From contig JADGJC010000021.1 of the NCBI GenBank assembly GCA_027596075.1, positions 1 through 64,000 on the forward strand: a stretch of 64,000 nucleotides of DNA. The letters run 5' to 3'. Position numbers and translations under genes: made by a program. This document shows positions 1 through 10,300 of the stretch, piece by piece. The first letter of the stretch is position 1. Every line of letters starts with the position of its first letter. The notes below the pieces were generated by a model, which saw nothing but the letters and a program-made list of their open reading frames with translations, was not told the DNA's origin and made no database searches. The DNA is from Rhizophlyctis rosea (taxonomy: Eukaryota > Chytridiomycota > Chytridiomycetes > Rhizophlyctidales > Rhizophlyctidaceae).

Positions 1-1547
1 CGGACGCATCTTCCTTCGACACCTGATTACTGTTCAACAGTACTTTTTCTAAATGCGGGGGCAGGTGCGGTGGCGGTTCTGTTGGTATTGATGATGGGGA
101 TGTTGGGGATATTGGGGAGAGTGGAGGGTCTGATTGGGGGGAGGATGTGGATTGGGCGTTGCCGCGGGGGAGGTGGGAGCGGGTTAGGGAGGATGGGGAG
201 GAAGAGGGGTTTAGGAGGTATGAGGGGATTTCGGTTGAGTAGGAGTTTGGGGGGGATTCGGAGAGGGGTGGTGGTGTTGCTGAATCTAGGAGAGTGGGGT
301 TGCTTAGCAATGAGGAGATTTGGTGATGGTCTGTGTACGAATTTGGGATTTTTGATACCGTACCTATTCCATCACCATATCGCGACAACCCATCCAATCC
401 GTCTCCCTGCCTCTCACCCCACTCATCCAACACTTCCAAGTAATTGACAAGGTTGCCGTCCGAATCTGATGCCATGGGCAGCTCGTCGGAACATTTCCAT
501 TCGTCGTCTACGATGAATTTGAAGCGGTGCGTGCCTGGTGGCATGTCGATCACTGTTGTGAAATCCGCGTTGCTGGTGGGGAAGGTGTTAGTGTGGTGAG
601 GGTTATGTATAAGGAGGATGAAGTGATGTATACCTTTGAGAGAGACGAATCTTCTGCTTCCAGTTGTTGAATGTGCCTGTGATGTATACCGTCCGCCCAC
701 CCTGGGTCCAATTCACCATGACGGGTATCACCTTTCTCGTTTTGTCCTCTGCAATGAAACATATCAATCATGACGTCCTTACGACCTGAAGTTTCTCCCA
801 AAACCATGGAAAGCTCCCCCTGTTCAAAACGACAAATGCAAAAAATCCCTACTCACCCGCCCGACTCCCCAACTGCGCCAAAGGCGCAATCCCCCCCGGC
901 CCAAACCCATGCACAATCTTTGCTGAATTCCGATAACTCCTCTCATTAGCCGGCTGCACATACGTATGCAATTGCTCATGCGCAACCGGACGTCGTGACG
1001 GAATCTCCAGCGCATCACTCAACATCCCTCCTTTCCCATTTCCCCCACCCCCAGGCTGCAAATCCAACCCCTCCAAACTCAACTCCGTATCCGACGCCCC
1101 AAAAGCCCGATCACTCATCTCATCCACCTGCATATCCACAACACCGCTGTTGAATTCCGACACTTCGGATAAGCGGGAGGAAGATCGCATCCGTCTTTGG
1201 ATTGATCGCGACAGGGCGGGCGGGTTTGCTTGACTGAAGTGTTCGGATGCTACGAGCGGTGAGCCGACGAAGGGGCTTTCTTGAGCTAATTGGATGTGTC
1301 GTGCGGGGATTGTTTGGGCTATTGGTTGGGCGGCGGTGTGGGGGAGGGAGCGGCTGGCGCCTGGGAGGATTGAGAGGGGGGATGTGGGTGTGTCGGGTGG
1401 AGCGCTTAGACGGCGGTGGGAGGAGGATGATTGAGGTCGGGTTGTGGTGTTGGGGGGTTGTTGGGTTGAGAGTGGACGGAGAGGGTTGGGTTTGTGTTGT
1501 TGTTGAGGGGGTGTTTTCCCGTGTGGTGATGATTGTGTGTTGCCCAT
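1..1547 (-). CDS. SNF1/AMPK beta subunit (Gal83/Sip2 type), 3' partial
   Basis: Scaffold subunit of the SNF1/AMP-activated kinase, which signals energy stress. Three exons are visible: about 1547-857, 748-634 and 572-1, running off the window. The protein starts MGNTQSS, a classic N-myristoylation start; an upstream in-frame extension to 1631 lacks this logic, so 1547 was chosen. A Pro/Ser-rich region of about 230 residues follows, then a CBM48 glycogen-binding domain (PVMVNWTQGGRTVYITGTFN, then NNWKQKIRLSQ, then FTTVIDMPPGTHRFKFIVDD and EWKCSDELPMASDSDGNLVN). The start of the C-terminal ASC domain is reached (PPHLEKVLLN) before the window ends. Recognition is strong; only the splice junctions are inferred. 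The long first exon is C-rich at its 5' end and G-rich at its 3' end on the coding strand. Confidence 0.93.
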
Positions 1548-2280
1548 GACGGGAAAGGGAGGAGGGATGTGCGCGAGGGGTGGTAGCTGGGAGCTCTCGC
1601 TTATCTCCACGTGCGGAGGGGTGATAAACAATAGATACTGTCACCCAGGAAACTGCTGGTCAAATTTGCACGGCGTCGACAAGTATAAATATGGAAGTTG
1701 AGCAAGGGGATGTCAACTCAGGCACGCTGGTAGGTCGCTTCCCGTCTGTCGATGCTTGTGAATGGGAGTGGAGGAATTGGGTACCTGCTTATTCAAGTTG
1801 AAGTTTTTGGTTGTTGGGTCCTGGGCACGGGTCCCATTGAAACACCACATGGTCGCATGGCCCGCATGATGAACCGTACAATCCATGATCCATCCATGGA
1901 TGGCACAGTCACGACTGAACCCATCCGGGTCCTATTGCATCTGTACTCACACCAAAATACTCACCTTACCAACGCAGATGTACCTAAGCGTGATCAGCTA
2001 CTGATGTCCGCCAATTGAAACTTGAATCCTTGCTGTGCTGTCAGGAAGTCCTGGCTAGCGCTCTCGGAAGAATTGATGTTAAAGGTGAAACCAGTCAATA
2101 ATCGCTCCATAAAGATCAAACCACAGGCACCCAAAACACGAAAAGGGACGTCAATGGTGCATGTAGATTATTTATATTATCGAGAAAAGTACGTATATGC
2201 AAATGAGAGAGCAGAACATTAACTGAAAATATACAAACTATGCAATTAATTTCAACCTCACCCAACGAACCCACCCACAA
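1548..2280. other. Intergenic region between AMPK beta and tetraspanin
   Basis: About 730 bp upstream of the AMPK beta start and downstream of the tetraspanin stop, both on the minus strand. It must hold the AMPK beta promoter and the tetraspanin 3' UTR. Only short open frames without recognisable motifs are present. Confidence 0.6.
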
Positions 2281-3668
2281 TCAATCATAAATATGGTTCG
2301 CCGCCAAGATCCCAACAATAAACACCACAAACGACAACGGCACCATCGCAAAGCAGAAGCAATAAATAGCCAACAACCACCTGGACGCAAAAGTCTTCCA
2401 CGGTTGAAGGCACCCAACGCGACCGGTAGGCGTGTCTGGAATGATGATCGGGATGCCGTCGTCAGCTGGGTCGGGAGTGTTGGGTATCTGATCGGCCGTT
2501 GGAGGGACTTCGGGGATGTTTGGAACCTGGTTTTGGCGTGGCCAGAGGGACGAGCGTCTCGCGAGCGTGCTGGCGTGCGTCGAGTCTTGGTAGTTGGCGC
2601 AGGTGTCGTCGACGAAGGGGCGGTCGTAGGAGCTGAAGTAGCCGCAGCATTGGAACTGCATGTTGGCAATTTCGTGACACTGGTCAATACAAGTTGCCTT
2701 TGTTGGTTGAAAGAGAGCAGCGCATACCAGATCCTGAATAACACGCCTGTTATCACCAAGTTCACCCCAATCCGCCGCCACTTCCCGATCCCAATGAATG
2801 TCATTACGTTGCTTGAACGACATGAATCCAATCACAATCAGACCAATCAAGATAGGTGCAAGCAGCATGGAATGTGTGGTGAGCAATCTTTTGCGGTGCA
2901 GGAACGCTCCGGAGAACCCAATGATGCCCGTGACGATCATGGCGGCAGCGACGATGGTCAGACCCAAGAACAAGTCGCGGCGGACGATGAGGACGAGGGG
3001 GGACATGCTGTAGTTGCCGGAGAAGGTGGTGGCAGCCAAAGTGATGAGAAGGAGACCCACGAGAGTGTACTGCATCATGACATGAGAGTGAGTATTTGCG
3101 TGCTTTTCCCAAAGGGTAAGATACGTACCAGCGAGTTGAAGACCAAGAAGGAGACCTTACTCTTGCCGAATCTCGCCAAGTTCTTCCTGTTGATGGCCGA
3201 TATGTTCGAGATGTAGCTTCGGATGCTCTTCCTGGATGGCGATCGCCTGCTGAAAGAACGCTTGGCGCTCGCCGCAAAGCTGGTCCTTCCCCTCCGGCTG
3301 TGCCTGGACGACGCATCAATGTCATCAACCGTGCCGATGTCATACCCCTTCGCGCCATTGGGTCCGTCGGGGATGGGGTACACGTGCAGGTGGTGGTGAT
3401 ATTGATTGTATGGGTGCTTTTGGTCAGAGGAGGAGGAGACGCGGGAGTTGTACGAGTTGTGTTTGTCTGATTGATGGCCTTTGACGAAGAGTGCGTCGCT
3501 TTTGGCGTTTGGGTTTCCGTCGCAGGGGTCGCTGGTGATGGTGGTGCTGGAATTTGAGGATGAGTCGGGGCTGGGAGAGAGAGGAGGGTCATCCGCAAAT
3601 GGGTCGACGAGAAGTTCGGCCTCCGTCGCAATGGGCTCCAGATGAAGCGTTCGAGAAGAATCGGACAT
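2281..3668 (-). CDS. Tetraspanin-family membrane protein
   Basis: Four-helix membrane protein that would organise plasma-membrane microdomains. Two exons: about 3668-3129 and 3069-2281, 442 residues. The first about 175 residues are a hydrophilic Ser/His/Asp-rich cytosolic tail ending in a basic stretch, unusually long for a tetraspanin. Helix 1 spans the splice junction (FLVFNSL joined to YTLVGLLLITLAA), followed by helices near LGLTIVAAAMIVTGIIGF and LLAPILIGLIVIGFMSF. A large extracellular loop carries the hallmark CCG motif (MQFQCCGYFSSYDRP) and further cysteines, and a last helix is near FAMVPLSFVVFIVGILA. An ATG is at 3668; an upstream GTG is not used. In ascomycetes the tetraspanin Pls1 acts with NADPH oxidase, and a p22phox-like gene lies about 11 kb away; a link is only inference. 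Confidence 0.85.
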
Positions 3669-4763
3669 TCTCACGGTGTGATGGTGTTGGTTTCTTCACA
3701 AGAAGTGCAGTGCGGAATATGACTGGCGGCGCGAGTGCCAAGAAAGCCAAGAAAGTGAAATGGTTTTATGGGATGCTATGAACTAGCGAATCAATTCAGG
3801 ATGTCGAAGTATGTAGAACCTTCACCTTGCACGAGTGTTTGCTCTGTTGATGATAGGAATATCACAAACGAAGGGTGGACAACGACCTGATGGGAGTAAA
3901 TGATGGTTGTTGATGATGGGATGGATGGGGTGTAGTTTTATTTGATTATCGAGATGGGAGGCGGACGGTTTGTGTGTTTACTTTTGGACCAGCGAACGTG
4001 TGTGGCTTAGAAATCGCGTCAACCACTCACACCGGCTGTCTGACTGTCCACTTCCCAAACTCTCTTTCAAAGTCACAAACAATTGCCGGTGGCGTGCATT
4101 GGGACTATGCAACACACAACATGCGCGTGATTGCATGATTGTGCCGGCAATTCGTTACGTGTCACTCTTCCGCGATCTGTTACATGTGGATGATACCAGA
4201 CATATGCTGCTTATCAAGTCAGGGTCCTATGCAAATGAAAGTACGTGGTCGCGCACGCGTTGAGACGGAGGTTGACTTGTCACTTCTGGCCGTTGTCAAT
4301 GGACAAAATCCGTCCTATCTCCAAGAAGGCATATCAGCTCGAACGTCATTACATCTGGTATCAATGATTGCCTCAGCGATGCGTTCAATCCACTTGTCAC
4401 GTCTGCCATCAGAACAGATGTGAGAATCATGGAGGAGGGGAAGACCCTTCTCTGGTGGAGGTGTCGGAGGCGCAGCATTGCGTAAATTAAAATCAGCCAC
4501 ACGCGGTTCCATCCGTGGCGGAGTGCGATCGGACAATCGAGACACGTCCGCTTGATTCATCCATTCCCTCTTGGGGAAGGCCCCGACTCCGACTCCGACT
4601 CTTCCCCAAACCGCTCCATTCCCACGCTCAAAGTCCCCTCACTGCAGCTTGCCATTTTTCTAACCTGAACTCTTGACACAGCCTTTGGCTAGGCCACCGC
4701 CAAAGGTGTGGGTCACGAAAACACGCGTCCATCGCGCTCGCTCGTCTGCCTTTGTTCGTCGGG
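3669..4763. other. Long intergenic region, divergent tetraspanin/PP2C promoters
   Basis: About 1.1 kb between divergent genes with no convincing coding region. It contains a short GACTCC triplicate at 4585-4602 flanked by 9-bp inverted arms (TTGGGGAAG at 4571-4579 and CTTCCCCAA at 4601-4609), about 155 bp upstream of the PP2C start. Confidence 0.6.
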
Positions 4764-5949
4764 ATGCCAATATCATTCACCCATGGTGCCAGTTCTGATA
4801 TCGGGCGGCGCCCCGCCCAGCAAGACTCATATCACATAGCAGAGAAGCTGTTTCCTGAGGGACCTCCTTGCGCTCTCTTCGGAGTATGGGACGGACACGG
4901 TATGTTTGTCGTCAAGATGAGCTCGCTCACAGCCAAACTACATTCCCTGGGAAACCTGTCAACCTAACCATACCCGCTTCGGAAAAGGCAGCGACGGAGG
5001 CAAAGCATCATCATTCTGTAAACAAATTTTCCCAGAAGTCATAATTGAGAACAAAGATACCCTCCTTGATGATCCTCAAATGGCCCTCAAAGCCATCTAC
5101 AAGGAAGTCAATACCCGATTAAACGAGAACGACAGCATCGATACATACATGTCCGGCACGACGGTGATATTGGCATTAGTGATGGGCGAGAAGGTGATAA
5201 TATCTCATGTGGGAGATAGTCGCGGGGTGTTATATCAGGAAGAGGAGGGGAAGCTGACGGCGAAGCAGTTGACGAGGTGGGTTGTGAACGCGAAATGTGA
5301 GCTTGCATATTAGGAATTGCTAATTAGCACGTGCAGCGACCACACCTGTCAAAATACCACGGAGAGAGAGCGGCTGGAGTCATCGGGGGCGCGGGTGGAG
5401 CAACTTAGTGGAGAGAATGGTGCGGAGGGTAAGGGGGGCGTTATGATGATCATTTGGACATGCAGCATGGTGGAATGGCATTTTTGTTGATGATCAAAAC
5501 CAGGTCCATTACGAATATTCAAGGGGACATTACCGTATCCGGGGTGAGTTGGATTGACCTGCTCGCTGATCTTGAACATATCCGCTCACAAATGCCGTGC
5601 AGATTGGTCGTTAGCCGAACACTGGGTATGTCTTAAATTCAACTTCAACATCTCTCATTGCAACTAACTTTCGAGTATAGGTGACCAGGTAGCATCAAAA
5701 CTGGGAGTTCTATGCGAACCGGACGTATCAGTCGTGGAATTGGGACCGAAGGACAAATACCTTGTTCTGGCAACGGACGGAGTGTGGGATGGCCTCAGCA
5801 TGGAGGAAGTGACGGATATTCTGAGAGATGACCCGGAAGCGGAACCCGCTAGTAAGGAGATTTGTTCGGGAAGTTTGGCGGGAATGGACCGGTTACATCT
5901 GGATGATAACACCACAAATATTGTGGTACGGTTTAAATATGAGGGATGA
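4764..5949 (+). CDS. PP2C-type Ser/Thr protein phosphatase
   Basis: Metal-dependent (PPM) phosphatase that dephosphorylates Ser/Thr residues. Six exons: 4764-4899, 4988-5276, 5337-5428, 5504-5543, 5603-5625, 5681-5949; 282 residues. Family motifs are in order: RRPAQQDSY (Asp metal ligand), FGVWDGHGSDGGK (the DGHG metal-binding signature rebuilt across intron 1), SGTTVILALV, ISHVGDSRGVLY, LTSDHT, FKGTLPYPGLVVSRTLGD, LVLATDGVWDGL, and DDNTTNIVVRF near the C-terminus. All key aspartates expected for catalysis are present. Length is typical of a minimal catalytic domain with no targeting extension. Which PTC orthologue it represents cannot be told. The 23-nt fifth exon is very short but is required to restore LVVSRTLG. 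Confidence 0.93.
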
Positions 5950-6114
5950 GCCCGGTTTAGGATGGTAGGAGATTCTATGCGAGAGATTTGAAAGTAGTAG
6001 ATGCCTCTTTTTGCTTGTTGAGCTCAATGAACTATTCATGATATTTTGTTTCGGTTTGAGCGAGATTTTTGCTGCATGAGCAAGGGACAAGAGCTTATGT
6101 TTTTCGGAGCTTCT

Positions 6115-7059
6115 TTATAGCCAATAGCATGATCCCGTTTCAGGTTCGGATGTGAAATTCCATCTTTGGTCATCGGCGTCAGAGAACTCCATGCTCTGCC
6201 ACCATTTTTTTCCGGCTTCTTCGAGGGCAGCGCGGTGCGCGACGCGCGCTTGGCTGAGGGGAACTCGAGTATATGGAGCGGGCTTATTTGCAACATCACC
6301 TGGAGGGACAACAAATTGTCTCAGCAAGCTGTGAACTTGATTTTCCACATGGACGTGTCCCTTACTCTTCAGTATCTCCAAATACGTATCACATTCCCGT
6401 CTCAGCGACGCACACTCCATCGCAACATCTTCTGTTCGTTGGTCGTAGAGCTTATCCAGTAGGCCTTGTGCCTCCTTCAAACGTCCCAAAACAGTGACGG
6501 TATCTACCCGTCCAGCATCCTTTCGGGAAATCGCAAGACGAGAAAGGATACCATCGTACAACTTTTCCAACTCGGAAGATGAAGGCAGTCGCGGTTCCAT
6601 CGGTACGACTTTCGGCACTACTTTCCCCTCATCATCTCCCACCTCACCCTCCCTCCTCCTCATCTCCTCCCTCCTCACCAACCGTCCCCTCCACCACCTC
6701 TGCACCCTGACACAACTGCCCCAAACCCTCCCCTCCTCCCACTCCCTAACTTTCTGCGCCCGTAAATTCCTAATATTCTTCATCTCCCTCTCCCATGTTG
6801 TTATCCGGTCCCGTGTCGCGCGGAGGCGTTTGGATGTTGTGTGGAGGGCTATGAGGTGAGGTTTTCGGGTGGCGAGGTGAAGGCGGGCGAGGAAGCCGCG
6901 GATGTAGCGTTGGATTGTTAGGGCGCTGTGACGGAGGAGGAGGTAGTTGAGGCGAGTTTTGTGGCGTTTGTAGGTTTTTTGGATTAGGGTTGCTGCGTGG
7001 GTGGGGGTTGGGGGTTGGGGAGGCGGTTGGGTGGTGGGTAGTGGGTTTTCTTGGACCAT
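6115..7059 (-). CDS. IQ-motif (calmodulin-binding) protein
   Basis: Single-exon protein of 314 residues starting at MVQENP. A Pro-rich start leads into two close IQ motifs (AATLIQKTYKRHKTR and ALTIQRYIRGFLAR), a helical basic segment, a third IQ-like motif (CVRVQRWWRGRLVRREE), then a predicted coiled region (LEKLYDGILSRL to CASLRRECDTYLEI) and a Trp-containing C-terminus (KKWWQSMEF). IQ motifs bind calmodulin or EF-hand light chains. The layout of two IQs, a helical spacer, a third IQ and a coil recalls ciliary/centrosomal proteins such as SPATA17 or IQUB, but no orthology can be claimed. It is divergent from, and less than 400 bp away from, the ciliary TBC1D32 gene, which favours a flagellar role by context. 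The frame stays open upstream of the chosen ATG, so a longer N-terminus is possible. Confidence 0.7.
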   Translation of the reverse strand: MVQENPLPTTQPPPQPPTPTHAATLIQKTYKRHKTRLNYLLLRHSALTIQRYIRGFLARLHLATRKPHLIALHTTSKRLRATRDRITTWEREMKNIRNLRAQKVREWEEGRVWGSCVRVQRWWRGRLVRREEMRRREGEVGDDEGKVVPKVVPMEPRLPSSSELEKLYDGILSRLAISRKDAGRVDTVTVLGRLKEAQGLLDKLYDQRTEDVAMECASLRRECDTYLEILKSKGHVHVENQVHSLLRQFVVPPGDVANKPAPYTRVPLSQARVAHRAALEEAGKKWWQSMEFSDADDQRWNFTSEPETGSCYWL

Positions 7060-7308
7060 GTTTGGTGGTCTTTCGATGAGTCGGAATCGGATGCGAGGTT
7101 TTAAATAATACAAAAAAAATGGTTGTAGAATATATACCATTGGTCGTCTGCACCATTTCAGAAGATCGGGAGAATGATGGTTGACCTTGCAGGAGTTCGA
7201 GGAGCAAATGAAACGGTGGCACAGTCGACGCCACATCAAATCACGTAAACTTGCCCAAGGATAATACTCTCGCTCTCCTCCACAGATCTTCTTCGGCAGT
7301 TTCAAATT

Positions 7309-7332
7309 GTCACCGTTTTTTGTCACGGTGAC
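7309..7332. repeat. Inverted repeat in divergent IQ/TBC1D32 promoter
   Basis: GTCACCG at 7309-7315 is repeated in inverse orientation as CGGTGAC at 7326-7332. The right arm is also part of the near-palindrome GTCACGGTGAC (7322-7332). It lies in the short region between two divergent genes, directly before the first in-frame ATG of TBC1D32. It could be a transcription-factor site serving both genes; this is inference. Confidence 0.45.
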
Positions 7333-7333
7333 G

Positions 7334-10300
7334 ATGTTCGCTTTGGCGGCTCCCACTCGTCGTATCTTAAATAACAGAGACCCCACCACCAACTTCCCCG
7401 ACTTATCCACATCCGAACTAACCCACCTCCGCCCTATCGGCGGAATGGCAACGGCCGCCCCAAGCGGCAGCGTGCGGGGATCTGGAACGGGAGCAAGTTC
7501 TGCTTCAAGCAGAACTTCTCAATCTGACCAAGAACTACTTTCATTCATACGGTCATGTCTGACGCTAACGGCTTCACTGCCTCAAGGCAATAAGGCGGAT
7601 GTTCTGCTGGGGATGGAGAAATTGGATGAGAGCTTTCATGTACGACTGAAATTCGGAATGTGTCTCTGCGTTGCTTTCTGAATAATGCGAACCATGCTAT
7701 TCAGAAATATGCTTTTGTCAGACATTTGCAACGAAAGATTGAAGCCGTGGTGTCCCCATCCCTAGACACACAACTCCGTGCCGCCCAAGAAGCAACAGGT
7801 ATGCCACAACCGACCATCCACTCCACGCCACGACTCCAGCAAACCACTCAATCTCCCCTCACACAGGCCACAACGTAAACCCCCTCATAGCCTCCATAGT
7901 CGACAAAATCATGTCCTCCCCCGAATACACAGCCCTCGTCTCCACCCTCCTCGACGAAGCGCGCACAAACGTCGAAAACGTCGCACGCCTCCAAGAAGAA
8001 CAACAGCACCCCCGTCGAGATCTCAGTGCCCCTAGCTTCAATTCCGGAGGCGGATCATCCATTGGACCAAGTCACAGCGGACGAAGAAGGACCCACGATT
8101 TTTCGTCCTCGACGCATTCGAATACAACTGATGAGAGCAGTTCCGGGAGTTTGTCGTTGACACATTCGCCGGGGTTGGAGGAGATTAAGGGGATTGGGGG
8201 GACGTTGCAGGGGAGGAATGGTGTTGATGCGAGGTTGGCGGCTATTCAGGTGGGTCTTATATACATGCAGTCAAGTTTTTGTTGGGGGTTGATGTAAACT
8301 TTCGTGATGTGGCAGCGCTTAGCTTCCTTCTCTTCCGCCGACTTGCTGTGTGGGGAGTTTTGGCCGGAAGCCAAGTTGGCACTGGAGACTGCTTTAGGGG
8401 ATGGAGACAGCAGGTAGGGTACAGATTGATCATGCTGTAATGCTGCTTCAATGTATAAAACTATCTGTAGAGTCATCCTCACAAGTTTGCGGATCTATGC
8501 TCGTGCATTCAAGGCTGCACCTCCACACTTGACTGGCGACGTCTACTTGAGTCTGGTTTCCCATCTCATCAATGCTTTCGATGGACCGTACACCGCAAAA
8601 GTAGCAGATGGGTTAAACACAGCAGACTGGAAAGTCGAGGTCATGTTACGCAAGGTAAGCACCTCCTCCAACTTCCCAGACACCTTTCCATAGCCCCAGA
8701 TATTGATCAAATCCCCCCCAAGTTCCGCCTCCTAAACCAATTCCAATCCGAAATAACATCCTGCTGGTACCGCTTCCCCGAACAAATGCACAAAGACATA
8801 ATGGACCAAACATTCCACCTCCTCCGCACCTCCCGCCGCACCAACAACACCATTACTTCCGCAACACATTCTCTAGGCCCCAACATCACCCCGCTCCACT
8901 ACCTAGGCATCGTAGATCCACGCGCACAGTGGTTTGAGAAGTGGATGTTATCGAAGTTCGGACGGTCCCAGGTTGTTGCGTCGATGATCAAAAGAGACTT
9001 GTTATCTGATTTGGCCACTAGCTTGGTGACGCATTCCTCAGCGCTACTGATGTTATCGGCGTCGATGGTGAAGGGGAGGGACGAGGTTGTTGTTATGGAT
9101 GTCGATGCGAGTGAGGATAGTGATGTGTCAAGGACGATTGGGAGTGGGGATTTGGATTACGTTTGTTTGTTGCATAGTTTAGTCATGGTTGGGAAGCTTT
9201 CGTTGTATTCGGCGGGGAGGGAGGTGTTTCCGGTTTTGGCGGTGGATCCGGTGGGGACATTGAGGCTTGCTGCGCAGAAGAGTCTTTTGTTGCCGGGTGT
9301 GGGTGATGGTGGTGAAGGTAGGGATGTTAGGGATTGTTTTGGGTTTCGGTTCGACACTGTTTTCTGAAGGATTGAAATGAAAGATCAGCAGAAAAAATCA
9401 ATCTCAATCTCAATCGACGACCTAACGTACATCTTCATCAAACTGATGTGTCACTGCTCCAAGGCGACGTTTTCGAATCATTTGGTAGAGACGGTGCAGA
9501 AGAATCATGATCTTGAAGCATTGAAATTGTCAAGGGTTACATCTAAGATATTGAAAGATATAATATCTGTTGATACATCTTGTAGTCGGCGGTTGTTCAA
9601 GGCAAGTGTTTTGATATGTTGAGAGGTGACACAAACACCAAAGCTGACAGCTTTCCAGGGCGCCGTACTGGTCGAAGTCATGTACCCCATCAAACTAGCC
9701 ATGGACGGGAAACTTGCCGACGTCCTAGACGACAGTTTACTCCTGGACGTAGCAGAAACACTATCCGACATCGCCGCCACAGACATCGGCAAACGCTTCA
9801 TCCTCCGCGGCGAAGCCGCCTTCCTCAACCCCAAATCCACCACCCCACCACCACCCTCAAAACCAACCGCCTCAACAACCACCATAGACACCATAGTCTC
9901 CTTCGTCCGCTCATCCCTCAGCGGTACCCTTAAACGCCCAACATCCGTTAAAGTCCTCGGTGCATATATCTTCTTCTTACGACAGTTGTACCGGACGTGT
10001 GAGGGACTTTTGAGACTTCAGCATTATGATTTGCATAAGCTGTTGGCAACGACGGCAGAGAATGCGAGTTGGATGACGTCGGTGAAGGACCAGACGGTTT
10101 TGATGAAGGAGTGGACGGCGATTTCGTTGGATAATTTATTGAATTTTGCGGGGACTCCTAAAGGGGTGCTGTTGTTGCAGCAGAGTGGGAGTATGGAGCC
10201 TTGTGTTTCGTATATGTTTCATCGGTATGTGTAGAAGAGTTCCGCGTTGAGGAATAAAGGGTTGGAGGTTTGAGTGATCCCCCCTTGAAAACAACAGATA

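Noticed and set aside
70..447. A Gly-rich plus-strand frame at the window start
   Set aside because: Antisense to the third exon of AMPK beta, which carries the conserved CBM48 domain in the other strand.
2293..3216. A 307-codon plus-strand frame
   Set aside because: Antisense to the tetraspanin gene, whose CCG motif and membrane helices are clear on the minus strand.
9318..9400. A frameshift or pseudogene break in TBC1D32 (stop at 9365-9367)
   Set aside because: A GTAGGG donor at about 9318 and an AAAG acceptor near 9382 restore the frame with normal intron length, so an intron explains it better than a mutation.
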